Of a stretch of 36,555 bases of DNA, positions 1 to 6,856 are shown one piece after another. Source of the DNA: Bacteroidales bacterium UBA5235 (lineage in GTDB: Bacteria > Bacteroidota > Bacteroidia > Bacteroidales > VadinHA17); contig DHUL01000062.1 of NCBI GenBank assembly GCA_002409145.1, forward strand, positions 1 through 36,555, read 5' to 3'. Both the position numbers and the translations under genes were made by a program. The notes beneath the pieces were generated by a model. The model saw only the letters and a list, made by a program, of their open reading frames with translations. It was not told the origin of the DNA and ran no database searches. The first letter of the stretch is position 1, and each line of letters begins with the position of its first letter.

Positions 1-1
1 A

Positions 2-58
2 TTCAAAAAAACTCCCGATGAATCGTACCAGAAAGTCACCACCAAAAAGGCTGCATAA
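2..58 (+). CDS. C-terminal end of a gene cut off by the window edge
   Basis: An open frame enters from the left edge and ends at a TAA at 56-58. It encodes 18 residues rich in lysine and threonine, ending in KKAA. The codons look protein-like and the stretch is less AT-rich than the genes that follow, so it may belong to the older chromosomal background. Too little is visible to name a family. The frame is short enough that chance cannot be excluded. Confidence 0.3.
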   Translation, partial: FKKTPDESYQKVTTKKAA

Positions 59-151
59 TACAATTAATGTTTAACTTAAGAGATTGGACCTTAGGTACAG
101 GAAATGGGGAAATTATATCTGAATTAGAAATAATTTAAAAGTAGGAATCAC

Positions 152-682
152 ATGAATAAGGATAAAAAAATGATATCAGGATATATTGCAGGTGGTATAC
201 TGGTTATTGGATTAGTACCTTCAATTATTTATATAATTACTACGCTATTTGATAAAGTATATAGACTGGAAGTTATCCATAATTCGGTTATTAAATGGAT
301 TATTATCATAGTATTGCTGTTAACAGGAATAATATACGGAATTTGGTCAATAATTATTCAACACAATATTGGGAAGGGTGGCCCTTTAGAAATAGGAAAT
401 ATAGAAATAAGCCCTAAAACAGAGAATCTGGTTGTATCCGGACCATATAAGAATACAAGAAATCCTATGCTGTTTGGAACATTTTTAATGTATCTTGCTT
501 TTGCACTAATTATCAATTCATTAGCCTCTGTCATATTAGTAAGTGCAATTTTTGTTTTTATGTTGACTGTTGTTGTTAAAATTGAAGAAAAGAGATTATT
601 AAAGGATTTTGGAAATCAATATGAAGAATATCGAAAAAAGGTATCGAAATTCATTCCATGGTTTCAGAGAAAAATCAAATAG
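152..682 (+). CDS. PEMT/ICMT-type integral membrane methyltransferase
   Basis: This 176-residue protein has four likely membrane segments (about 9-31, 47-69, 105-123 and 125-142). Between the second pair and the C-terminus it carries the pattern of the phospholipid/isoprenylcysteine methyltransferase superfamily: L-V-x-S-G-P-Y-x-x-x-R-N-P-M at 93-106, then E-E-x-R-L-x-x-x-F-G-x-x-Y-x-x-Y around 145-160. In the family these two parts build the S-adenosylmethionine pocket and hold the acceptor at the membrane. The acceptor here (lipid, prenylcysteine or small thiol) cannot be told from sequence. An AGTAGGA stretch lies just before the ATG. The gene is strongly AT-rich like its next neighbours, unlike the rest of the window, and resembles the gene at 28514-29062 only at family level. 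Superfamily is fairly certain; substrate unknown. Confidence 0.8.
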   Translation: MNKDKKMISGYIAGGILVIGLVPSIIYIITTLFDKVYRLEVIHNSVIKWIIIIVLLLTGIIYGIWSIIIQHNIGKGGPLEIGNIEISPKTENLVVSGPYKNTRNPMLFGTFLMYLAFALIINSLASVILVSAIFVFMLTVVVKIEEKRLLKDFGNQYEEYRKKVSKFIPWFQRKIK

Positions 683-733
683 AAAAAAACTATTCAGACA
701 TTAAATTTATTCTGCTGTGGAAATGAATTTATT

Positions 734-1543
734 ATGGAAGAATTATTAAAATACAATCCCGTTTTATTAGCACTTGGAGCTACTTTATTCACATGGCTTG
801 TTACATTGGCAGGCTCGTCAATGGTGTTTTTTTTCAAATCAATAAATAAAAAAATTCTGAATTCAATGCTTGGGTTTGCTGCAGGTATTATGATTGCAGC
901 AAGTTTCTGGTCACTCCTGAAACCTGCGATTGAAATGGCCGAAGCAAATGGAACAATAGCCTGGATGCCTGCATTAGCAGGATTCTTGTCTGGCGGTTTA
1001 TTTTTATTGGTGGTTGATAAACTCTTACCACATTTGCACATGGGTTTAGCGATTGATAAGGCAGAAGGCATTAAGACATCATGGCAACGAAGCATACTGT
1101 TGGTACTTGCAATAACACTTCATAACATACCCGAAGGACTGGCTGTCGGTGTAGCTTTTGGAGCATTAGCCATTAACCCTGATAGTGGAGCACTAACCGG
1201 AGCTGTTGCATTGGCAATTGGAATTGGATTGCAAAATTTTCCGGAAGGAGCAGCAGTTTCAATACCATTACGAAGAGAAGGCTTTTCAAGATTGCGTGCG
1301 TTCAATTACGGCCAATTATCGGGAATTGTTGAGCCTGTTGCCGGAGTGATCGGTGCATATCTGGTTCTCACAATTACCCCGTTATTACCTTATGCTCTAT
1401 CTTTTGCAGCAGGAGCAATGATATATGTTGTAGTTGAAGAACTGATACCTGAATCTCAGACCGGGAATGAAACGGACCTTTCCACAATTGGTGCAATGTT
1501 AGGCTTTGCAACGATGATGCTATTAGATGTTGCATTAGGATGA
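734..1543 (+). CDS. ZIP-family divalent metal transporter
   Basis: This 269-residue, eight-segment membrane protein has the two metal-site helices of ZIP transporters: H-N-I-P-E-G at 130-135 in the fourth helix and Q-N-F-P-E-G at 167-172 in the fifth. A glutamate pair (E235, E236) lies in the sixth. In ZIP proteins these residues form the binuclear metal centre for zinc, iron or manganese uptake across the inner membrane. The long cytoplasmic loop between helices 3 and 4 is short (about 103-118) and not histidine-rich, apart from a short H-L-H near 100-102, as in ZupT/GufA-type bacterial members. A fifth-helix Gln where many family members have His or Glu may tune metal preference. No metal-regulator site was recognised upstream. 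It starts 51 bases after the methyltransferase and is equally AT-rich. Confidence 0.9.
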   Translation: MEELLKYNPVLLALGATLFTWLVTLAGSSMVFFFKSINKKILNSMLGFAAGIMIAASFWSLLKPAIEMAEANGTIAWMPALAGFLSGGLFLLVVDKLLPHLHMGLAIDKAEGIKTSWQRSILLVLAITLHNIPEGLAVGVAFGALAINPDSGALTGAVALAIGIGLQNFPEGAAVSIPLRREGFSRLRAFNYGQLSGIVEPVAGVIGAYLVLTITPLLPYALSFAAGAMIYVVVEELIPESQTGNETDLSTIGAMLGFATMMLLDVALG

Positions 1544-1564
1544 GATATCAAAGGTTCGTGGCTC

Positions 1565-1645
1565 ATGAACTCTCCCTATTCCGGCGTGCCGCGATTGGAT
1601 CCGCTGAAGATTAGAGTTAATGCGGGAAAACACAACGAAGAATAA
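1565..1645 (+). pseudogene. possible gene remnant between the ZIP and GNAT genes
   Basis: The 134 bases between the ZIP stop and the GNAT start are more GC-rich at 1565-1620 than the surrounding AT-rich DNA. A frame from an ATG at 1565 to TAA at 1645 encodes 26 protein-like residues (motif P-Y-S-G-V-P-R-L-D-P-L-K-I-R-V). It could be the tail of a degraded gene or a chance frame. No family is recognised. Confidence 0.15.
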
Positions 1646-1677
1646 AACTTGATATAACAGGTAACTTTACAGGTAAG

Positions 1678-2139
1678 GTGAGAATAGAAAAAATTATCGA
1701 AAATAAGAAGCAGTTCCTGGACTTATTGTTGTTGGCTGATGAGCAGGAAAATATGATTGATAAGTATTTACCGGATGGAGATCTCTTTGCTCTGTATGAT
1801 GATGATTTGAAAAGTGTATGCGTTGTAGTGCCGATAAATAACGAAACCTGCGAGTTGAAAAACATAGCTACCTACGAGAAATTTCAAGGCAAGGGGTATG
1901 GCAGGGCATTAATAAATTTCATTATTGATTTCTACAAGAAAGACTACAAAACAATGCTGGTCGGGACAGGCGATACACCGGCAATCTTGTCCTTTTATGA
2001 AAGTTGTGGATTTGAAAAGTCACATCGGGCAGAGAATTTTTTCACAGACAATTATGACCACCCGATTTTTGACGGTGACATACAACTTGTTGATATGGTT
2101 TATCTTAAACGGGATTTACAGGAACAGCAGAATATATAA
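1678..2139 (+). CDS. GNAT-family N-acetyltransferase
   Basis: This 153-residue protein has the acetyl-CoA binding signature of the GNAT fold: Q-G-K-G-Y-G at 70-75 after a beta strand (N-I-A-T-Y) and before a helix, then F-Y-E-S-C-G-F at 107-113, the usual motif B. It should transfer an acetyl group from acetyl-CoA to an amine, but the acceptor is unknown. The only start that gives a normal N-terminus is a GTG at 1678; the frame stays open back to 1621 without an ATG, so the original start may have been lost or changed. No convincing ribosome site precedes the GTG. It sits in the AT-rich block of small accessory genes. Confidence 0.82.
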   Translation: MRIEKIIENKKQFLDLLLLADEQENMIDKYLPDGDLFALYDDDLKSVCVVVPINNETCELKNIATYEKFQGKGYGRALINFIIDFYKKDYKTMLVGTGDTPAILSFYESCGFEKSHRAENFFTDNYDHPIFDGDIQLVDMVYLKRDLQEQQNI

Positions 2140-2160
2140 CAACAGAAATAATAATACTGA

Positions 2161-2271
2161 GGAATTAAGCACCTGACCCTCGTGCAAACCTCTGGAAGGA
2201 GAATTGTATATAAGTTAACAGGCCTGAAGGAAATAAGGAATGGGAAAACATACATAGACATTGATCGATGA
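2161..2271 (+). pseudogene. 5'-truncated remnant of an unknown gene
   Basis: Downstream of an in-frame TGA at 2158 a frame runs 36 codons to the TGA at 2269-2271. Its C-terminal half (I-V-Y-K-L-T-G-L-K-E-I-R-N-G-K-T-Y-I-D-I-D-R) has the composition of a real protein tail. There is no ATG; the first possible start is a GTG at 2182. The TGA overlaps an ATG at 2268 in the ATGA manner common in operons. I read it as the tail of a gene whose front has been lost, with low certainty. Confidence 0.22.
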
Positions 2272-2327
2272 CTAAACCTGATATTGATTCGGTACAACAT
2301 CAAACCCAATTGATTACATATGGATAA
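2268..2327 (+). CDS. tiny ORF overlapping the next gene's start
   Basis: A 19-codon frame starts at the ATG of an ATGA overlap with the preceding remnant. It ends at the TAA inside the ATGGATAA that opens the YdeI-like gene at 2320. The arrangement would allow translational coupling into that gene. The peptide has no recognisable motif. It may be the start of a frameshifted gene or chance. Confidence 0.15.
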   Translation: MTKPDIDSVQHQTQLITYG

Positions 2328-2880
2328 AATATTGATTTTCAATGACAGGAAAGCCTTCCGTGAATGGTTGGGCAAGTATGGGACAGAGAGTGATGGCATA
2401 TGGTTACTCTTTGGTAAAAAAGGGGAATTAGTCACACTTTCTGCCGGCGAGGCATTGGAAGAAGCGCTTTGTCACGGTTGGATAGATGGTCAGCTAAAAT
2501 CCCTTGACAATGGTACCTATAAAAAATACTTTGCTCCTCGTATCCATAAAAGCAAATGGTCTGTAAAAAACAAAGAGCTGGCACAAACTCTCATTGAAAA
2601 GGGTTTAATGACCCGGCAAGGTTTAAAAGCTATTGAAAACGCCAGGAAAAACGGTTTATGGGATAATGCCGTACGTACCATCATTGGCGAAGAACAGATA
2701 CAGGAATTTAAGGAAATCATCCAGCCCCATGAGCCTGCATATACTAATTTGCAGGCAATGTCACATTCAATACAGCGTACATATACCGGATTATATTTTG
2801 ATGCCAGATCTGAGAAGACCCGACAAACCAGGCTGGAAAAGATTATCGACAGGCTTGACAGGAATCTGAAACCAATGTGA
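2320..2880 (+). CDS. YdeI/OmpD-associated family protein
   Basis: The 186-residue product matches the YdeI/OmpD-associated (bacteriocin-protection) family: an N-terminal I-F-N-D-R-K-A-F-R-E-W-L segment (6-17), the central hallmark E-A-L-C-H-G-W-I-D-G-Q at 48-58, and F-A-P-R-x-H-K-S-K-W-S at 71-81. The C-terminal quarter is helical and basic. Family members are soluble cytoplasmic proteins of about 190-200 residues; some have been linked to resistance to cationic peptides or bacteriocins, but the biochemical activity is not established. The ATG is embedded in the stop of a tiny upstream ORF. No signal peptide is present, so any protective role would be indirect. Confidence 0.85.
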   Translation: MDKILIFNDRKAFREWLGKYGTESDGIWLLFGKKGELVTLSAGEALEEALCHGWIDGQLKSLDNGTYKKYFAPRIHKSKWSVKNKELAQTLIEKGLMTRQGLKAIENARKNGLWDNAVRTIIGEEQIQEFKEIIQPHEPAYTNLQAMSHSIQRTYTGLYFDARSEKTRQTRLEKIIDRLDRNLKPM

Positions 2881-3104
2881 AGATTGCATTCCTGAAATAA
2901 CAAAACCACGAACAAAGAACAATATCATGTTATTTCCAGGCGGATAGCTGAAAGTCACTCTGACGGAAGAGGGTCATATCTGAATAATTCAGGATTCTTT
3001 CAAAGATCCGGAATTTGATGCATCAGAATTTCACCTGTGGTGAGGAATTTGCCATGACAGTCTTTAATAATTAACTATAATCACCTGAATTACATCGGAC
3101 GAAG

Positions 3105-4211
3105 ATGAAAAATGAGCTGAGATTTCTGGTTATTTCCCTTATGCTTTCAACATCATTTCTTGCTGAGGCTCAGTCTGACTTCAGGCGCGGGTACATCATC
3201 ACGAACGATGGTGATACCCTGCATGGCCTGATTGATTTCAGAAGTTATACTACAAATACCCAGGCATGCGGTTTTAAGCCAGAGGGAGATGCATCTCCCA
3301 TGGTATTTAAACCTGGAGACATCCAGGCATACCGTATAATGGATGACAAATACTATGTCTCGAGATCAGTTGATACTGAAGAGGGACCGAAGGAGTTGTT
3401 CCTTGAGTATCTGATCAAGGGAGAAGCAAACATCTATTATTACCGTGACAATAAAGGGGAGCACTACCTTATTGACAAGCGGGGCGCACCGCTATCTGAG
3501 CTCCCCTACCATAAGGAGGAGGTTGTTATTGAAGATGTCACGCGTTTCAAAGAAACAACAAAACATATTGGACTTTTAAAGGCCTATATGAGTGATTGCC
3601 CGGCACTTTATAACCGGATAGAATCATTAAAAAAACCGGATCATGACAATCTTGTAGCCCTGGCAAAAGATTATCATCAACTGACATGCAACGACAATAG
3701 TTGTATTATTTATTCCAAGAGGAAACCTGCCATAGGGGTGGCAGCTGAACCAACCGCCAGTTTTTCCTGGTTCAGGCACGGAACCGGTATCTACACCGGA
3801 ACAGGTTTAGTACTTCACTTATGGTCGCCACGCAGCAACGAAAGACTATATTTCAAAACCGGATATATGTATACAAGAGGGGTTCTCTACGAAGGTTATA
3901 ATGATGAACATGAGCGGGTAGGAATAGAACTTCCCATACACAAGATCCCGGTTCAGTTAGAATACCTGGTTCCGGGCAGAGTGATTCAGCCGAGGTTTAA
4001 CTGGGGAATTAATCTGATTGGCACAACTAATTATGAAAGAGCTTTTCTCCAGACAGCCGGGGCGGGTTTACTGGTAAAAGCGTACCGCGGATTATATATA
4101 AGCGCTGAGGCTCAGGCAGAGTGGACGCCCATCCTGGTAGCTCTGATGATGGATATGGATATCAATTTTGTCTCTCTCTCATTAAATACAGGATTATATT
4201 ACAGGTTTTAA
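3105..4211 (+). CDS. exported protein with predicted C-terminal beta-barrel
   Basis: The 368-residue product begins with a signal peptide (cleavage likely after A-E-A-Q, residue 23). The first half (24 to about 200) is a soluble domain opening with G-Y-I-I-T-N-D-G-D-T-L-H-G-L-I-D, a pattern I associate with a large uncharacterised Bacteroidota family. The second half has alternating hydrophobic and aromatic strands with turns and ends in L-Y-Y-R-F, the aromatic terminal residue expected of an outer-membrane barrel recognised by the BAM machinery. No function can be assigned. Two cysteine pairs around 165-200 are of unknown role. It stands alone, with 224 bases upstream and 242 downstream, and marks the shift from AT-rich to balanced composition. 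Confidence 0.7.
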   Translation: MKNELRFLVISLMLSTSFLAEAQSDFRRGYIITNDGDTLHGLIDFRSYTTNTQACGFKPEGDASPMVFKPGDIQAYRIMDDKYYVSRSVDTEEGPKELFLEYLIKGEANIYYYRDNKGEHYLIDKRGAPLSELPYHKEEVVIEDVTRFKETTKHIGLLKAYMSDCPALYNRIESLKKPDHDNLVALAKDYHQLTCNDNSCIIYSKRKPAIGVAAEPTASFSWFRHGTGIYTGTGLVLHLWSPRSNERLYFKTGYMYTRGVLYEGYNDEHERVGIELPIHKIPVQLEYLVPGRVIQPRFNWGINLIGTTNYERAFLQTAGAGLLVKAYRGLYISAEAQAEWTPILVALMMDMDINFVSLSLNTGLYYRF

Positions 4212-4272
4212 ATTCACAGCCTGGCAGAATGGAGGCCAAGTGCAAACTGAAGACCGGTAGAAGCGAAGGATC

Positions 4273-4299
4273 CTGCCTGGCCGGGAAGAGTCCGGGCAG
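4273..4299 (+). other. hairpin in the intergenic region
   Basis: CTGCCTGG (4273-4280) can pair with CCGGGCAG (4292-4299), giving an eight-pair stem with one G-U pair and an 11-base loop. It lies in a locally GC-rich part of the 242-base gap after the barrel protein. There is no T-tract, so it is only a weak terminator candidate. The rest of this gap shows no gene. Confidence 0.25.
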
Positions 4300-4453
4300 T
4301 AATGGAGTGACCTGCCTGACCAATTTATCCAATTAATCAACTGCTCGCAATAACCACCATTTGTTCCTGATGTCAGCAACAATTAATATCTTGCACCTGA
4401 ATCATTCCGGACTATGAATGACTTCATAAATCAAGTTTCTAAACATCATTAAC

Positions 4454-4993
4454 ATGAAAAAAAACGGTTCTTACTTTGTGCTTTTTACCCTGATATTTCT
4501 GACAACTTTGAGCTCCTGTGCTTCGATACCCAAAGGTGCCACAGCTGTCACACCATTTGATAAAGAACGCTACCTCGGCAAATGGTATGAGATTGCCAGG
4601 CTTGATTTCAAATTTGAGCGGAACCTGAACAACACCACTGCTGAATATTCCCTGAACGAGAACGGAACAATCAAGGTTGACAACCGGGGATACAACACTG
4701 TCAAGGAAGAACAGGCACAGGCCATTGGAAAGGCGAAGTTTATCGGAGACGATAAGGTTGCCATGCTTAAGGTATCGTTCTTCGGGCCTTTCTATTCCGG
4801 TTATAACGTCATCGCCCTCGATGATGACTACCGGTATGCGCTGGTAGCCGGAAAGAGCCTGAAGTATTTATGGATTTTATCCCGGGAAACCACCATACCT
4901 GATGAGATTAAAACTAAGTATCTTAAGGTTGCTGAAGAAATAGGTTATAATACGTCTGAGCTTGTCTGGGTAGAGCAAAGCAGCGACAGGTAA
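4454..4993 (+). CDS. bacterial lipocalin (Blc type) lipoprotein
   Basis: The 179-residue protein has a lipoprotein signal peptide with lipobox L-S-S-C (Cys22). The first lipocalin signature is Y-L-G-K-W-Y-E-I-A-R at 40-49 with its invariant G-x-W, followed by the strand D-N-R-G-Y-N and F-x-G-P-F-Y-S-G-Y-N-V. The late motif L-S-R-E-T-T-I-P at 142-149 is typical of Blc/apolipoprotein-D-type lipocalins. In the family this barrel binds lysophospholipids or fatty acids and helps maintain the outer membrane under stress. No acidic run follows the cysteine, so it probably faces the periplasm. It is three bases from the next gene, the O-acetyltransferase, so the two are likely co-transcribed. Confidence 0.92.
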   Translation: MKKNGSYFVLFTLIFLTTLSSCASIPKGATAVTPFDKERYLGKWYEIARLDFKFERNLNNTTAEYSLNENGTIKVDNRGYNTVKEEQAQAIGKAKFIGDDKVAMLKVSFFGPFYSGYNVIALDDDYRYALVAGKSLKYLWILSRETTIPDEIKTKYLKVAEEIGYNTSELVWVEQSSDR

Positions 4994-4996
4994 GAC

Positions 4997-5557
4997 ATGG
5001 GAAATGAAAAGGAAAAGATGTTGGCGGGCAGGTTGTACAACGCTCTTGACCCGGAGCTTACAGAGGAAAGGTTGCGGGCCAGAATGTTGCTTAAAGAGCT
5101 GAATGACTCCCGGGAAGATGAAAAGGACGCGAGGAAGCGCCTGGTGAGTGAACTGCTCCCGAATGCAGGTGATAATCTTTGGCTTCAGCCGCCATTTTTC
5201 TGTGATTACGGGACTAACCTGTACATTGGAGACAATGTCTTCTTCAACTTCAACTGCGTGGTCCTGGATGTAATGCGGGTAACAATCGGCAGCAGGACGC
5301 TGTTTGGTCCGAATGTTCAGATATATACTGCCACTCACCCGATGAGTGCGAAGGAACGTGCTGCAGGGCTTGAATACGGTCGACCTGTTACCATTGGCGA
5401 GGATGTATGGGTAGGTGGCAGTGTGGTAATCTGCCCGGGCGTTACCATAGGTGACAGGAGCGTAATCGGGGCAGGCAGTGTTGTCACCAGGGACATACCT
5501 TCTGACGTTTTTGCGGCGGGAAATCCGTGCAGGATTATCCGTAGCATTGACAAATAG
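4997..5557 (+). CDS. maltose/galactoside-type O-acetyltransferase
   Basis: This 186-residue protein joins an N-terminal maltose-acetyltransferase cap (about 4-58, starting with K-M-L-A-G-R-L-Y) to a left-handed beta-helix of hexapeptide repeats (about 72-180). The catalytic histidine is H114 in T-A-T-H-P. The region D-V-W-V-G-G to A-G-S-V-V-T-R-D-I-P to A-A-G-N-P-C matches the LacA/Maa/NodL family closely. Members form trimers and transfer acetyl from acetyl-CoA to the 6-hydroxyl of sugars; the specific acceptor cannot be read from sequence. It begins three bases after the lipocalin stop. A short N-terminal charged stretch is ordinary for the family. Confidence 0.93.
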   Translation: MGNEKEKMLAGRLYNALDPELTEERLRARMLLKELNDSREDEKDARKRLVSELLPNAGDNLWLQPPFFCDYGTNLYIGDNVFFNFNCVVLDVMRVTIGSRTLFGPNVQIYTATHPMSAKERAAGLEYGRPVTIGEDVWVGGSVVICPGVTIGDRSVIGAGSVVTRDIPSDVFAAGNPCRIIRSIDK

Positions 5558-5625
5558 CAGGAGTACGCATCTGAGGCTTTCTGTACGGCTTAAGAACAAT
5601 ACTTTAACCAGATAAAAGGATTATC

Positions 5626-6177
5626 ATGGAATTCAACAGGCAAAAGGTTACCGAACTTGCCAGACGTGAGATCAGGGCCGGCAAACCAAAGAGTGATGTA
5701 TTCAGGGATATCTATTCCTTGTTCAACGATCCCAAACTGCACGACCCAATCGCACAGATAGTTCAGTATATCCCTGATCCGGCAAGAATCAAAAAATACG
5801 GGATAATCAATACCGTATTCATGCTGCTGCTCGCCGCCATCTGCGTTGCACAGATTCTCAAGTCACAATACTCAGCACTGGTTGTACCTCTAATCCTGCT
5901 TTATTTAGTCTCCACTCGTCAGACAAGGTATTATCAGTGGATAACATTTGTCGGCGGGCTTTTGATAATAATCTCCCTGACGACGGTCATAACAGGCTGG
6001 CCGGAAGCACAGAATAATCCATTACTGACTCTTGGCCTGGCAGCTCTGACCGGAGTGATATTCATTTTGTTCGGGATATTCATGCCAAGGCTACTCACTC
6101 CTGACTACAAGACAATTGAAGAGACAACAACTAACAGTGACGGTCATCCGGTCACACATAAAAAACTGATTTTCTGA
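5626..6177 (+). CDS. membrane protein of unknown function
   Basis: The 183-residue product has a basic soluble N-terminal part (1-57, with A-R-R-E-I-R-A-G-K and a D-P-x-x-x-x-P-I-A pattern). Four hydrophobic segments follow (about 59-77, 82-96, 104-123 and 133-152), then a polar C-terminal tail. There is no signal peptide. I do not recognise the family. The N-terminal helix pair may be a cytoplasmic domain. It is monocistronic by spacing, with 68 bases upstream and 51 downstream, and has neutral composition for the window. Confidence 0.65.
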   Translation: MEFNRQKVTELARREIRAGKPKSDVFRDIYSLFNDPKLHDPIAQIVQYIPDPARIKKYGIINTVFMLLLAAICVAQILKSQYSALVVPLILLYLVSTRQTRYYQWITFVGGLLIIISLTTVITGWPEAQNNPLLTLGLAALTGVIFILFGIFMPRLLTPDYKTIEETTTNSDGHPVTHKKLIF

Positions 6178-6228
6178 CAAATAAATCATCATTAACCTGT
6201 AATTCCAGGCTTCTGCTGCTAAAATGTC

Positions 6229-6714
6229 ATGAAAAAAATTGAAGATATACTGCTTCTCGGCAATCCGCTTCTGTATGAAGTGAGTGAGCCGGTTTTGGAG
6301 AGCGATATAAATCTTATACCGGTCTGGAAGGCGGACCTCCACAATGTGATGGAGGAGGTAAGGGCGAAGTATCACTTCGGTCGTGGCATAGCTGCGCCCC
6401 AGCTCGGAATATTGAAGAGAGTGATCTGCATCAACACCGGGGAACCAATGCTAATCATCAACCCGGAGCTTCATGACCTCAGCGATGAAATGATGGAGCT
6501 GTGGGACGACTGCATGTGCCTGCCAAACCTGCTGGTGAAGGTAAAGCGTCACCGCAGCCTGACACTGAGTTACCTCAACGAGAGTTGGGAGCGCTGCGAA
6601 TGGCATGTGACCGATGATCTCGCCGAGCTGGTTCAGCATGAGTATGATCACCTGAATGGCGTTCTCTGCACTATGAGGGCAATTGACAATAAATCATATA
6701 AGTGGAAGCCGTAG
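6229..6714 (+). CDS. divergent peptide deformylase
   Basis: The 161-residue protein has the three deformylase motifs in order: G-R-G-I-A-A-P-Q at 51-58 (canonical GxGLAAPQ), D-D-C-M-C-L-P at 93-99 where EGCLS is normal, and H-E-Y-D-H at 137-141. The metal ligands Cys95, His137 and His141 and the general base Glu138 are all present, so it could be active, but the second motif is substantially altered (E-G to D-D, S to C). Canonical enzymes remove the formyl group from new N-termini. This one is more likely an additional paralogue, perhaps with other formylated substrates, than the essential Def. No ribosome or formyltransferase gene is nearby, unlike the common def-fmt arrangement. Confidence 0.85.
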   Translation: MKKIEDILLLGNPLLYEVSEPVLESDINLIPVWKADLHNVMEEVRAKYHFGRGIAAPQLGILKRVICINTGEPMLIINPELHDLSDEMMELWDDCMCLPNLLVKVKRHRSLTLSYLNESWERCEWHVTDDLAELVQHEYDHLNGVLCTMRAIDNKSYKWKP

Positions 6715-6721
6715 GGGGATT

Positions 6722-6770
6722 TGCGATTTGCGATGTGCGATGTGCGATGTGCGGTTTGCGATGTGAGATT
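6722..6770. repeat. seven-copy 7-bp tandem repeat
   Basis: Seven consecutive heptamers follow the consensus TGCGATG, the first and last units ending in T and the fifth reading TGCGGTT. The array starts eight bases after the deformylase stop and ends well before the promoter-like element at 6829. It is non-coding on the plus strand. Such heptamer runs are prone to slippage; seven copies with scattered substitutions suggest an older array. Confidence 0.85.
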
Positions 6771-6805
6771 TTACCTGGAGGACTGCATCTGACAAGGATG
6801 TGATA

Positions 6806-6853
6806 ATTGAACTCACAGCCAGAATGGTTATCTTTGATTTATAAAAAAGATAA
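6806..6853 (+). promoter_or_regulatory. Bacteroidota-type promoter overlapping an inverted repeat
   Basis: TATCTTTG at 6829-6836 matches the Bacteroidota -7 consensus TAnnTTTG exactly, with ATTG (one mismatch to TTTG) at 6806-6809 and a 19-bp spacer. Transcription would begin just before the ATG at 6857. The -7 element lies within an inverted repeat, TTATCTTT (6828-6835) and AAAGATAA (6846-6853), which could be an operator or a leader hairpin. Confidence 0.5.
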
Positions 6854-6856
6854 TCC

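Noticed and set aside
2161..2220. Integron attC-type site in the accessory block
   Set aside because: No pair of GTTRRRY and RYYYAAC core sites with the needed symmetry could be found.
3048..3083. Promoter for the barrel-protein gene at 3105
   Set aside because: TTTG at 3048 is present but the -7 position has only TA-rich sequence without a TAnnTTTG match.
4877..5599. 240-residue minus-strand ORF opposite the lipocalin and O-acetyltransferase
   Set aside because: Covers the end of one and all of the other well-supported gene; no motif in the minus frame.
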